Shown here one piece after another: positions 1 to 9,012 of a stretch of DNA of 64,000 bases. Position numbers and translations under genes: made by a program. Source of the DNA: Streptomyces sp. Lineage in GTDB: Bacteria; Actinomycetota; Actinomycetes; Streptomycetales; Streptomycetaceae. Position 1 is the stretch's first letter; each line of letters begins with the position of its first letter. The DNA is taken from NCBI RefSeq assembly GCF_019510245.1, contig NZ_JAEKKT010000133.1:62001-126000 (forward strand). The letters are read 5' to 3'. The notes under the pieces were generated by a model. The model did not search any database, was not told the origin of the DNA, and saw only the letters and a list, made by a program, of their open reading frames with translations.

Positions 1-1354
1 GCGGGACACCTTCTGGAGCGCCCCGCACATGCTGCTCTACGGCTCGATCCTGGTCACACTCGGGACACTCGCCCGCTGGGCGTGGCCGCAGGCCCGCCGG
101 GAGGGAACGGCCGGGATCCTCCGAGACCCCGTCCTGCGTGGAGCTGCCGTCTCCGGAGCGGCCGTGGGCATCTCGGCGCCCGCGGACGCGGCCTGGCACA
201 CCGCCTTCGGCCGGGACGCCGTACTGTGGAGCCCGCCGCATCTGCTGGCCGTCGCGGCGACGATGGCACTGACCGTGGCGCTGCTGCGGGCCGTCGTCCA
301 GCAGGGCGGCAGCCGTTTGCCCGTCATGGCGGCCGATTCCCTGGTCCTGGCCGCGGCGCTGGTGCCGGTCATGGAGTACGACTCCGACGTGCCCCAGTTC
401 TCGGCGCTCTGGTACCTGCCGGTCGTGAGCGCCGGAGCGACCCTGGCGGTGGTGGTCATCCGCCGCTTCGATCCACACCCGAACGCCGTCGTCCACGCCG
501 CGCTGCTGGTCACCGCGGCGCGGCTGCTGACGGTCGGCTTCCTGGCCCTGCTCGGCCACTCCACGCCGGTCGTACCGCCGGTACTCCTGGTGGCGATTGC
601 CGTCGACCTCGTCCATCGGTGGCGCACCTCACCGTGGTGGTCGGCCCTCGTGGTGCCGGCCGCCGTGCACGCGGCATACGTACCGCTGCTGCCGGTAATG
701 CCACACGGCACGGAGGTCTCCGCCGACCAGGTTGCGCCCTCGCTGCTGCTGGCACTGTCTGCCTCCGCGCTGGTGGTCCTGATGTCGGAAGACGTGCCGA
801 GCCCACGGCGACGCACTGTTGAGGCCACGGTGGTCGCCTCGGCCCTCCTGATCGCCTTCCCCTTGCTCACCGCACCCCGCGCCCTCGCCCATGACCCGGG
901 GCAGGGCGCCGACGCGGGCCAGGCCCGATGGCGGGCGTTCGTCGGGGAGCACGAGGTCGATGTCACGCTCACGACGGACGATCCCGCCCTGCGCCCCGTC
1001 GAGTTGGTCGCCCGACGCGCAGGAGAGAAAGCAACCGGACGTCTCACACCTGTCCCCGACGGCACCGATCGCGGCCGGATCGCGCTGCACGCCGAAGGCC
1101 GCTGGTTCCTGTACGCGACGTTCAAGGACGCCCGAAACCGGACCGCTGAGAGCTGGGTCGCCGTCCAGCAGGGCTCGGGACGGAACCTCACCACCACACG
1201 CCCCGTGTATCTCCCGCCGCCCCAGACGTACGGAGCCGGCCGGACCGCCGCCACCGTGGGCCTGTACGGCCTGGCCGCGGCGATCCTCCTCACGGTCGCC
1301 CGGTCCGGTCGCACCCACCGCGCCCCACAGCCGCGGCAGAGCGGAAGGAACTAA
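1..1354 (+). CDS. Polytopic membrane protein with C-terminal extracytoplasmic domain (5' partial)
   Basis: The reading frame is open from the window edge (RDTFWSAPHMLLY precedes the first ATG at 29), so the gene begins upstream. About 450 residues are visible: many hydrophobic helices, then from about residue 295 a likely extracytoplasmic domain after ALAHDPG, and a last helix before a basic tail. The motif RDxxWSxPHxL occurs at the very start and again near residue 70, which suggests an internal duplication. The exported domain (about 95 residues, beta-rich in appearance) resembles CopC/FixH-like modules only in general layout. Its position before a CsoR-like operator and a copper ATPase remnant suggests a role in metal handling or redox, but the function is not known. 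Confidence 0.7.
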   Translation, partial: RDTFWSAPHMLLYGSILVTLGTLARWAWPQARREGTAGILRDPVLRGAAVSGAAVGISAPADAAWHTAFGRDAVLWSPPHLLAVAATMALTVALLRAVVQQGGSRLPVMAADSLVLAAALVPVMEYDSDVPQFSALWYLPVVSAGATLAVVVIRRFDPHPNAVVHAALLVTAARLLTVGFLALLGHSTPVVPPVLLVAIAVDLVHRWRTSPWWSALVVPAAVHAAYVPLLPVMPHGTEVSADQVAPSLLLALSASALVVLMSEDVPSPRRRTVEATVVASALLIAFPLLTAPRALAHDPGQGADAGQARWRAFVGEHEVDVTLTTDDPALRPVELVARRAGEKATGRLTPVPDGTDRGRIALHAEGRWFLYATFKDARNRTAESWVAVQQGSGRNLTTTRPVYLPPPQTYGAGRTAATVGLYGLAAAILLTVARSGRTHRAPQPRQSGRN

Positions 1355-1416
1355 GCATCTTGGTGATCAGGGCATGAGGTGACCAGATCCATGTAACCTG
1401 CGTACGGTCCCAGGAA

Positions 1417-1430
1417 TACCCCTGGGGGTA
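1417..1430. promoter_or_regulatory. CsoR-type copper operator candidate
   Basis: TACCCCTGGGGGTA is a near-perfect 14-bp palindrome. CsoR copper-sensing repressors of actinobacteria bind GC-rich palindromes of the TACCC...GGGTA type. It lies just upstream of a copper-type P-ATPase remnant, so the former promoter region of a copper operon is the likely reading. No csoR gene is in the window. Confidence 0.5.
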
Positions 1431-1530
1431 AGTTGTCGTCACTGTCGGAGCGGGGCGAAGCAACAACGTCGGCCCGGTATCGACCCCACCCATCCACACC
1501 CTGTGACCCTGCAGGACGTGTACGCCGGGT

Positions 1531-2352
1531 GTGGACGAGCACGAACCGCTGCGGCTGGCAGGCAGGTTCGCACACGTCTCCGAGCACCCGATCGCCCGGG
1601 CCGTCGCCGCCGGTGCCGTGGAACGGGCCGGAAGTCTGCCCCTCCCGGAGAACTTCGAGGACGTCGCCGGACTCGGCGTCCAGGGCGTCGTCGACGCCAC
1701 GCGGTCCTCGTCGGCCGCGAGAAGCTCCTGAAGGCCGAGGCCAGGGCCGCGGCGGAGGCCGAGGGCCGTACGGCGGTGGCGGTCACCCGGCACGGCGAAG
1801 CGCGCGGTGTCCTCACCGTGGCCGACGCGGTCAAGGAGACCAGCGCAGAGGCGGTCGCCGAGCTCCGCAGGCTGGGCCTGAAGCCCGTGCTGCTGACCGG
1901 CGACAACCAGTTGGTCGCCGAGTCCGTCGCGCGCCGTCGGCATCGACGAGGTGATCGCCGAGGTCCTGCCCCAGGACAAGTTCGACGCCGTCAGGCGACT
2001 GCAGAACGAGGGCCGTACGGTCGCGATGGTCGGTGACGGCGTCAACGACGCGGCCGCCCTCGCCGCCGCCGACCTGGGCCCGGCCATGGGCACCGGCACG
2101 GACGCGGCGGTCGAGGCGGGATACCTGACCCTCGTACGCGGTGATCTGCGAGTGGCCGCCGACGGGATCCGGCTGTCCCGCAAGACCCTGGCCACGATCA
2201 AAGTCAACCTGTTCTGGGCCTTCGGCTACCACGCCGCCGCCCTGCCGCCGGCCGCGTTCGGCATGCTCAACCCGATGGTCGCGGGCGCCGCGACGGCCTT
2301 CTCCTCGGTCTTCGTGGTGACCAACAGCCTGCGGGTTCGATCCGTCAAGTAG
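1531..2352 (+). pseudogene. Copper-type P1B ATPase, 3' fragment with two frameshifts
   Basis: Three reading frames in succession carry the nucleotide-binding and C-terminal part of a CopA-like ATPase. Frame one has SEHPIARAV (the HP motif of P1B ATPases). After a shift near 1695 the next frame has VLLTGDN. After another near 1935 the last frame has MVGDGVNDAAAL and the two final membrane helices ending in LRVRSVK. The metal-binding domain, actuator domain, first six helices and the DKTGT phosphorylation site are all missing, so the product cannot transport. A CsoR-like operator lies about 100 bp upstream, consistent with a deleted copper operon. Confidence 0.85.
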
Positions 2353-2538
2353 CCACGTCGACAACACCGTTGACGAAAGGCGCCCGGTCAGGAGACGGGG
2401 CGCGTCTCGTCGTCAGTGAGTTCGGTCGCCAAGCACGTCCTGGTCCCCCCTTGCCGAGCTTGACCTTCGCTCCGGCCAGCGCTGAATTCACTGACAGGCC
2501 AAGAAATGAGCAGTACCGAAGCGCGGGTCCTGCGGAAG

Positions 2539-3450
2539 TCAGGGCACGCACGCCACCATCAGGGGCAGCAGCGGAGCTGCGACCGTCGCCACCACGATGC
2601 CCAACCACGCCGCGCGGTGCGGTCGGGGCTGCGGGGTCAGGACGCGCCGCAGCCGTATGAGGACGCCGGATCCACCCGCACCCAGTGCCACCTCAGGTGT
2701 TCTCCCTGCCGCGACCTCGTACATGGCGCTCGCCAGCGCGTCCCTGGAGTGGTACCGCAGGGCACGGTCGTCCGCGATCATCTCCAGCAGCAGGTTCGTC
2801 TGCTCCTTCGCGTGCCGGGCGAGTGGCAGACCGCGGAAGGCCCGGGAGAACGCGTCAACCAGGATCTTCAGCAAGTGATGCCTGCCGGCGATGTGGGCGC
2901 GCTCGTGCTCCAGCACGGCCCGCAACTGTTCCTCGGTGAGCACGTCCAGTGCGCCGCGGGTGACGACCACGCGGGCAGAGCGTCCCCCCAGGCAGTAGAC
3001 GGCCGGAACGTCGTAGTCGACGATCGTGGCACCGTACTCGGGCGCCGGCTCGCCGACGAGAGTGAGCATGTCCAGCTGGCGGGCGCGAGCCCACCGGGCC
3101 CGCCACGCACAACGGATCAACCAGCCGGCCGGCAGCAGTACGACCACGACGGGAGCGGCGATCACCAGCACGTCACCGAAGGTGGGCGGCGTGTCACCCG
3201 CCGACGCGGTGTGGGCGGCCAGTCCGCACGCGGTGAGCAGCCCGACGAGGCCGTCGTGCACATGCCGTTCTGTCATCGCCAGGTGGTACACGGCAAGGGC
3301 GGTTGCGACGACGAACGTGACCATGAGTCCCTGCCACGCCAGGACCGCGACGGCCGGCGCGCGGTGCGCCCACCGGGCCCGGATCAGCCGGGGAGGCATC
3401 ACAACACCCATCAGGACCGCGTATCCGGCCAGCCCGACAGCTGTGATCAT
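2539..3450 (-). CDS. M56-family membrane metallopeptidase (BlaR1/MecR1-like)
   Basis: This 303-aa protein has hydrophobic helices at about residues 1-20, 30-55, 65-80 and 93-112, and a zinc-protease motif HERAH at residues 182-186 (HExxH). A last hydrophobic segment closes the C-terminus. Such proteins usually pair with BlaI/CopY-type repressors, cleaving or signalling to them. Here the start codon overlaps the BlaI stop codon by 4 bp (ATGA), the classical arrangement. The family is often found near copper genes in actinobacteria, matching the ATPase remnant next door. Because the BlaI partner is truncated, expression of this protease may no longer be controlled. The sensor ligand is unknown. 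Confidence 0.85.
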   Translation of the reverse strand: MITAVGLAGYAVLMGVVMPPRLIRARWAHRAPAVAVLAWQGLMVTFVVATALAVYHLAMTERHVHDGLVGLLTACGLAAHTASAGDTPPTFGDVLVIAAPVVVVLLPAGWLIRCAWRARWARARQLDMLTLVGEPAPEYGATIVDYDVPAVYCLGGRSARVVVTRGALDVLTEEQLRAVLEHERAHIAGRHHLLKILVDAFSRAFRGLPLARHAKEQTNLLLEMIADDRALRYHSRDALASAMYEVAAGRTPEVALGAGGSGVLIRLRRVLTPQPRPHRAAWLGIVVATVAAPLLPLMVACVP

Positions 3451-3614
3451 ATGCCGCTCCGCCTCTTCACCGCTCGGAGCGCCGAGCGTAGCGCGTCCAT
3501 ATCCTCCGCACTCATCTGTTCCACGAAACTGACCAGAGCGCCCGCCGGGTCCGGATTGTCCTCAAGAGCGTCCCGCATCAGTGCCCCCGTGTACTGCTGC
3601 CGCGCGCAGTATCA
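3447..3614 (-). pseudogene. BlaI/MecI-family repressor, C-terminal fragment
   Basis: Reading leftward, the frame gives about 55 residues including RQQYTGALMRDALEDNPDP, then LVSFVEQMSAEDMDAL and a terminal RRSGI. This is the conserved C-terminal dimerisation segment of BlaI repressors. The N-terminal winged-helix DNA-binding domain is absent: upstream of about 3614 the frame loses similarity and no start codon fits. The stop overlaps the M56 protease start. The repressor is therefore dead, probably removed by the same rearrangement that produced the featureless stretch to its right. Confidence 0.8.
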
Positions 3615-4153
3615 AAAGCACGGACGCCAAGAGGACCTGGACGCCGTCGTCCCTGTCCGGTCAGCCCGACTTCCATGCCATGGAACACGTCCAGGGAACC
3701 GTCTACGTCTACGGCCGCCTCCAAAGGACCGAGCGGGGATGCGCGGGCCCCGACCGCCCCGGCCTGCGATTACGGACTCTGTCCGACGTGTTCGCCCCAC
3801 GGGTGGTGTCCGGAACCGACCTCCGTCGGCGCCGGCGAATTCCCAGGATTGCCGTCCTGGAGGCCCTCGTAAGCCTGGCCCCGAGCGGTTTCAGCGGGCC
3901 TGGGTGGCGTCCACGTCTTTGCGAGACGACCCCACCGTGTCAGACAGCACCCACAACGCCCCCTCCCGACGAGACGCATCCACATTCCACGGCGGCCTGA
4001 GCCACGCCCAACTACCGTCGGCCGCAACAGATCTCATTCTGCTCGGTGACCTCACCGGCCGCTACGCCACCGGCAGCTACAGCCGGCTCGCCTCCGACGG
4101 GCGGACGGTGATCCTGCGCGGGGTGGCGACTGAGCACGGCAGTCGGCTGGTGC
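3615..4153. other. Degraded intergenic stretch, no intact gene
   Basis: No frame gives a protein I can recognise. On the plus strand near 4025-4140 there is a short protein-like stretch (GDLTGRYATGSYSRLASDG) without start or stop context, possibly the relic of another gene. The stretch lies between the broken BlaI gene and the 3' end of a TetR gene. Confidence 0.4.
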
Positions 4154-4771
4154 TCACGTCACGTTGCCGCGCAGCAGCGCCGTCGCCGCGCGCGTGGCGC
4201 GTGTGGCGACATCCTCGGGGGAGAGGCGGGAGCGGGTCAGGAAGTCCTCCGTGTCCAGGGTGACGTAGCCGTGGGCCAGGACGAAGAGCTGTTCAAGTAG
4301 GAGCAGTGCCTGGGAAGGGTCGGCATGGCCGGCGTCCCGGGCAAGGTTGAGCAGCAGCGCCATCAGGTCCCGGCCGGCCCGGGCCACGTCGGCGTCGCGC
4401 AGTGGCCTCAGCTCCCGGGCGAAGATCACGTCGAGGCCGGCGCCGCGGTCGGACACGTGGCGCACGTATGCCCCCGCGGTGGCCGCGAGCCGGTCGATCG
4501 GGTCGGGGCCGGCCGCCTGCGCGGCGGCCTCCATGGACCGGGTGAGCTCGTCGGCGGCCTGTGCCGCGACGACGGCGAGCAGCGCGTCACGGTTGGGGAA
4601 GTGACGGTACGGGGCGGCCGTGCTCACCCCGAGCCTTCGGGCGAGTTCGGCGACGGAGAAGCCGGCCATCCCCGTCTCGGAGAGCAGCACGAAGCTCTCA
4701 GCGATCAGCGCCGAGCGGAGCTGCCCCCGGGCAGGGCGCTCACTCCCCGCCCCAACTGCTGCGTCAGTCAC
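4154..4771 (-). CDS. TetR/AcrR-family transcriptional regulator
   Basis: The 205-aa protein has a TetR helix-turn-helix at about residues 35-65 (FSVAELARRLGVSTAAPYRHF) followed by an all-helical ligand-binding domain of usual size. It is divergent from a short-chain dehydrogenase. The 84-bp gap between the two starts holds two palindromes, so it most likely represses itself and the dehydrogenase until an unknown small molecule binds. Confidence 0.9.
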   Translation of the reverse strand: MTDAAVGAGSERPARGQLRSALIAESFVLLSETGMAGFSVAELARRLGVSTAAPYRHFPNRDALLAVVAAQAADELTRSMEAAAQAAGPDPIDRLAATAGAYVRHVSDRGAGLDVIFARELRPLRDADVARAGRDLMALLLNLARDAGHADPSQALLLLEQLFVLAHGYVTLDTEDFLTRSRLSPEDVATRATRAATALLRGNVT

Positions 4772-4793
4772 TCAGTCCACCGTCCTTGACCAT

Positions 4794-4836
4794 AAGTAAG
4801 AGACCACTTACTTTAGAAGTGATAGCCCTCTTACTT
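4794..4836. promoter_or_regulatory. Tandem palindromic TetR operators
   Basis: AAGTAAGAGACCACTTACTT (4794-4813) is a perfect 7-bp inverted repeat with 6-bp spacer. AAGTGATAGCCCTCTTACTT (4817-4836) is a second, imperfect copy, with flanking AGAAGT/ACTTCT at 4815-4820 and 4833-4838. Both lie between the divergent TetR and dehydrogenase starts. Confidence 0.7.
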
Positions 4837-4855
4837 CTAGCGCTGGAGGCCGCGC

Positions 4856-5587
4856 ATGACAGGGATCGACGGCAAGGTGGTGGCCATCACGGGCGCGGGC
4901 AGCGGGATCGGCGAGGCGAGCGCGCTGCTCCTCGCGTCGCGCGGCGCGAAGCTCGTCCTCGGAGCGCGTCGGAGCGACCGGCTGGAAGCGCTCGCCGCCC
5001 GCATCGAGGCCGATGGCGGCACGGCCGCCTGGACGACGACGGACGTGCGTCGCCGCGGAGACCTCGCGGACCTCGTGGCGTACGCCTGCGGGCGCTATGG
5101 CGCGCTCGACGTCCTCGTCAGCAACGCCGGGGTCGGCCCCATCTCGCCGTTCGACGAGCTGCGCGTCGAGGACTGGGACCACATGATCGACGTCAACTTC
5201 CGCGGCGTGCTGCACGGGATCGCGGCAGCGCTCCCCGTGTTCCGCAAGCAGGGCAGGGGGCAGTTCGTCAACGTCGTCTCGACCGCCGGGCTGCGCATCG
5301 TGCCGAACCAGGCTGTCTACGCGGCGACGAAGAACGCAGTCCGCACCGTCTCCGAGGGACTGCGCCAGGAAGCCGGGCCCGACCTGCGGGTCACCATGGT
5401 CTCGCCCGGCTACGTCGCGACGGAGTTCGCCGACTCGGTCACCAGCCCCACCGTCAAGTCGCAGGCCCCGACGGTCGACTTCTCCCTCTCCCCCGACGAC
5501 ATCGCCCGCGCTGTCGCCTTCGCGATCGAGCAGCCGTCGAACGTCGACGTCGGCGACATCGTCGTCCGCCCCACGGCACAGAGCTGA
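4856..5587 (+). CDS. Short-chain dehydrogenase/reductase
   Basis: The 243-aa length is typical of classical SDR enzymes. The cofactor motif TGAGSGIG is at residues 12-19, NAG at 90-92, and the catalytic set Asn114, Ser142, Tyr155 and Lys159 (YAATK) is complete. The NAD(P)-binding loop after beta-2 is GARRSDR, and the basic residues suggest NADP preference. GGAGG lies just before the ATG. The substrate cannot be told from the sequence. It is controlled by the divergent TetR gene if the two palindromes at 4794-4836 are operators. Confidence 0.9.
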   Translation: MTGIDGKVVAITGAGSGIGEASALLLASRGAKLVLGARRSDRLEALAARIEADGGTAAWTTTDVRRRGDLADLVAYACGRYGALDVLVSNAGVGPISPFDELRVEDWDHMIDVNFRGVLHGIAAALPVFRKQGRGQFVNVVSTAGLRIVPNQAVYAATKNAVRTVSEGLRQEAGPDLRVTMVSPGYVATEFADSVTSPTVKSQAPTVDFSLSPDDIARAVAFAIEQPSNVDVGDIVVRPTAQS

Positions 5588-5747
5588 CGCCTCGCCGGCC
5601 TCGCCGGGCGAACTCATCGACGCCCAGGAGCGATTCCTCCGGAGGGAGGGGCCTGACCGGGGATCTCCCGGCTGCGCCCGCCTGTCCGGCAGGGAGCGAA
5701 GCGTCAGAAGGCTGTCAGCGATTGATGATCACCCCGGCCTCCGGCTG

Positions 5748-6963
5748 ATGCTTACTCCAAAGGAAACGCACCCCTTCGTGGCCCATCCACCCGCACCGCC
5801 GTTGCCGCTTTCACGCAAGCAGGAACGCAAGATGCGCACGCTCGTGGCCGCTGCCGGGTCCGGGCAGGCGGTGGTGCGGCGCGCACGGATCGTACGGCCG
5901 GCCGCCGCGGGCCGGCCCACCACCGCCATTGCCGCCGAGCTCGGCTGCAGTGTGCCCACCGTGCGCACCTGGCGCGAACGCTTCCGCCGCCGTCGGGTGG
6001 CGGGCCTGTTCGACCGCCCGCGCAGCGGACGCCCCGAACTGCACGGTCCCAGCGCGCGCCTGGCCGTGGTGGCCACCGCTACCAGCGTGCCGCCCGAGGG
6101 AGCCACGCTATGGACCCGCGTCACCATCGCCGCCCACCTGGCCGAACGCGGCCTGGTGCGCTCGCCCTCCACGGTCGGCCGGGCCCTGGCCGAGGCAAAG
6201 GTGCGCCCGCACAGGGTCCGCGGCTGGCTCAACCGGGCCGACGGCCAAGCGTTCTGATCCCAGGCCGGCGCGGTGTGCCCTCTCTACCTGGACGTCCCAC
6301 CCGGCACGATGCTGGTTCAGCGTGGACGAGAAGACCGGCATTCAGGCCAACTCCCGCCTCTACCCCACCCGGCGCACCCGCCCCGGACAGGCCGAGCGGC
6401 GCGAGTTCGAGTACCGCCGGCACGGCACCGTCTCCATTGCCGCCGCCATGGACGTGGCCACCGGCCAGGTCCTGGCCGAGCGCATCGAGCGCAACGACTC
6501 GGCCACCTTCATCGCCTTCCTACGGGGATTGAACCGGCTGACCAACCCGGCCCTGCGCCTCCACCTGATCATGGACAACGGCTCCTCGCACACCTCCAGG
6601 GCCACCCGCGCCTGGCTCGCCGCCCACCCGCGCATCACCGTCACCCACACGCCCAAGCACGCCAGTTGGCTGAACATGGTCGAGCAGTGGTTCGGCGTCC
6701 TGACCCGCCGCCCGACCCGCCGCCTGCTCCGCCGCGGCGACTTCACCTCCCGCGAGGACCTCGAAGCCCAGATCACCGCCTTCACGATCCGGCACAACCG
6801 CACCGCCCGCCCCTACCAGTGGCGCTACGACGCCGACGCCGACCACGCCCGTCACCACCAGACCGCCCCAGCGGAGTACACCCAGGCCGCATGGTCCTCA
6901 CCCACCCTCACCAAGGCGACCACCAGCAACCGGCAGAGGACCTGCGAAGCGCTGCACAACTAG
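5748..6963 (+). mobile_element. IS630-family element with inactivated transposase
   Basis: The first frame (5748-6257) encodes the helix-turn-helix part (TTAIAAELGCSVPTVRTWRERF). A second frame (about 6310-6963) encodes the DDE core: FSVDEKTGIQA, LIMDNGSSHTS and HTPKHASWLNMVEQWF. Between them the first frame stops at TGA (6255-6257), where relatives have Trp (FW), and continues for about 20 more codons (YLDVPPGTM) before one base is lost near 6314. A nonsense codon plus a frameshift makes an active programmed frameshift unlikely. I could not define terminal inverted repeats with confidence. Confidence 0.8.
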
Positions 6964-7079
6964 GGCCTGTCCGACGGACCTTGCCGGATCGTTGTACCCA
7001 AGGCGGATGAGGCGGTACTGGACGGGGCCCGCTCATTAATCGCTCGACCTCCCCTCCGGCCTGCGAGAAACTTCCCGCG

Positions 7080-7595
7080 ATGACGCAACGAACCGATACG
7101 CCTCCCACCTGGGACGAGCGCACGCAGCTGATCACCTTCCTGGACTACGCCCGTGACACGGCGCGAGCCAAGTGCGAGGGCGTGTCCGCGGAAGACGCCC
7201 GCAGAGCTCCGCTTCCGAACTCACCGCTGATGACCCTGTGCGGGCTGATCAGCCATCTGCGGTGGGTCGAGTACCACTGGGTCCAAGTGATGTTCCTGGG
7301 GGAGGAACCCGCGGGTCCGCTCACGCAGGCGAGCGACGACGACCCCGACCCCGAGATGCGGACAGCGGTCGACATCCCGTTGCCCCGGCTTCTCGCCGAA
7401 TATGACGAGCAGAGCGACCGCTACCGTCGCCTGCTGACCGACCACGACTTGAGCTCAAGAGCCTGGCGCCCCATCAGCGACGGCCGCCACGTGGACCTCC
7501 GCTGGGTGATCCTCCACCTCATCGAAGAGATCTCCCGGCACAACGGGCATCTCGACATCGTGCGAGAGCTCGTCGGCGGACGGACCGGCGTCTAG
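7080..7595 (+). CDS. DinB-superfamily protein (DUF664)
   Basis: This 171-aa protein matches the DUF664 branch of the DinB four-helix bundle: an N-terminal helix (LITFLDYARDTARAK), then LCGLISHLRWVEYHW, and near the C-terminus WVILHLIEEISRHNGHLD. The His residues of these segments form the metal site of the family. Many actinobacterial members are thiol-dependent transferases acting with mycothiol, but the reaction here is not known. The stop codon abuts what appears to be the end of the neighbouring IS701 remnant (CTAG at the boundary), so the natural C-terminus could have been altered slightly. Confidence 0.85.
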   Translation: MTQRTDTPPTWDERTQLITFLDYARDTARAKCEGVSAEDARRAPLPNSPLMTLCGLISHLRWVEYHWVQVMFLGEEPAGPLTQASDDDPDPEMRTAVDIPLPRLLAEYDEQSDRYRRLLTDHDLSSRAWRPISDGRHVDLRWVILHLIEEISRHNGHLDIVRELVGGRTGV

Positions 7596-7605
7596 TAGTG
7601 CTTCG

Positions 7606-8393
7606 TTAGGTTGTGGGCTGTCTGCGGCTGCTCCGAGGGCTGGGCAGGGGGCGTCCGCAGGTGGTGCAGATACCGGTCCAGCACCTCAGCAGGTCCTGAA
7701 GAGCGTCGAGGACCTGGTAGAGGGTCAGGCCGGTGTGCGGACTTTTGAGTCGAGCCGCCTGAGAGTGAGGAATGCCTGGGCGGCGGTGACGAGGGTGACG
7801 TGGTGGTGCCAGCCGCGCCAGGTGCGGCCCTCGAAGTGGTCCAGTCCGAGGCCATGCTTGAGCTCGCGGTAATCGTGCTCGATCCGCCAGCGCATCTTGG
7901 CCCACCGCACCAGGTCAGCGGCCGGTGTGGTGGCGGGCAGGTTCGATATCCAGTAGTCCGTCGGAGTGTCCTGGCCGTCCGGCCATTCGACGAGGAGCGT
8001 CTGGACGGGCAGGACGCCGTCCCACCGGTTGCGGCCGCCGCCCGCCTCCTGCGCTGCGGCCAGGGACTGCTTGCCCGCGGGCCGCACTGTCAGCACCGCG
8101 AACCGTGAGGTCATCGCGCCTTTGCTGCCCTGCCTCCACCTCACCTCGGTGAACTGCTCCGCACCTGCCTCCGCTGCGAGGACGGACACGGTTCGCGGTG
8201 GGGTGCGGTAGCGGGGAAGGGTGGGTGGTCCGAGCCCGCCGTAAGCAGGCTGGTGCGGCTCGACATCCTCCGGGTGGGCGACTTCCTTCCCGTTCAGGGC
8301 CAGGACATAGGACAGCCCTCGCTCCTGGAGACCGAGCCGGAACGGGGTGCTGACGCCGTAGCCGGCGTCGGCGACCACGACCGGTGCCTTCAT
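7606..8393 (-). mobile_element. IS701-family transposase remnant
   Basis: Leftward from 8393 the frame gives the C-terminal half of an IS701-type DDE transposase: VVVADAGYG (second acidic region), LVEWPDGQDTPTDYWIS, and RWRIEHDYRELKHGLGLDHFEGR (shown here in pieces) with the third catalytic Glu. Near 7735 the frame is lost and the last part (LTLYQVLDALQDLL) continues in another frame to about 7606. The first half of the gene is absent. The element is dead. Its broken 5' end lies about 180 bp from the truncated alcohol dehydrogenase, so IS-mediated deletion is a plausible cause of the local decay. Confidence 0.8.
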
Positions 8394-8570
8394 TCTCGTG
8401 GCGGCCGGCGCGGTGTTGTTCGGGCGGTGGCCGCGCCGCGGTGACGCGTCGGTCGCATTACAGGCGCCGCCGTTCGGCCTGCTTGTGCCCGACCCTGCTC
8501 GTAACGGCCGCGCCGACCGCGCGTCCTGGCAGGTACACGGTCGGCGCGGCCCGCGGGCTCGGTTGCGTCG

Positions 8571-8969
8571 TCAGGGGACGAGGATGAGTCGGATCGGGTC
8601 GCCGATCTTGTGCTCAAGGCGGTGAATCGCTTCGGGGGCGTCGGCCAGGGGGATGTGGTCGGTGATGGACGGCGCCAGGTCGAGACGGCCGCTGGAAGCC
8701 AGTCGGATCAGTTCGTAGACGTGGTCGAACGACGAACCGTAGTGCCCGTAGACCCTCTTGTTCTTCAGGTTGAAGGTCATGCGCTCCGAGATCTTCAGCG
8801 GCTCGGTGGTGATGCCCACCCCGTCGATGAGGTGGAGGTCGGAGAGGCACACGCCTGCCGCCTTGACCTCGATCAGTACCTCGCCCGGTCCGGGTTCAGG
8901 GATCGGGATCTCCTCCATGAGGAACTTCTTCGTGTCCAGGTGGACGCGTCCTGCCAGCATGGTGTCCAT
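8571..8969 (-). pseudogene. Zinc alcohol dehydrogenase with in-frame internal deletion
   Basis: The frame is open and starts well (MDTMLAGRVHLDTKKF), but only 132 aa long. Its first about 47 residues match the N-terminus and its last about 85 residues match the C-terminus of the 348-aa dehydrogenase encoded at 25120-26166, ending with the same GDPIRLILVP. The missing middle holds the catalytic zinc GHE region, the structural zinc cysteines and the whole NAD-binding fold. The junction is LHLIDG/VGITTEPL. It cannot be an active dehydrogenase, though a stable small protein could still be made. It is the last gene of the leftward DyP cluster, paralleling the intact copy's place behind the CYP102 gene. 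Confidence 0.85.
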
Positions 8970-9012
8970 CGTCTGTGCCTTGGTGAGTAGTAGCGGGTGC
9001 GGAGGACGGCGG

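Noticed and set aside
3581..4000. Possible 139-aa plus-strand gene
   Set aside because: No conserved pattern, no ribosome site, and the left part overlaps the BlaI tail on the other strand.
6960..7010. IS5-type terminal sequence (gggcctgtccgacgga)
   Set aside because: It resembles ends of some Streptomyces IS elements, but no partner inverted repeat or transposase fits nearby.
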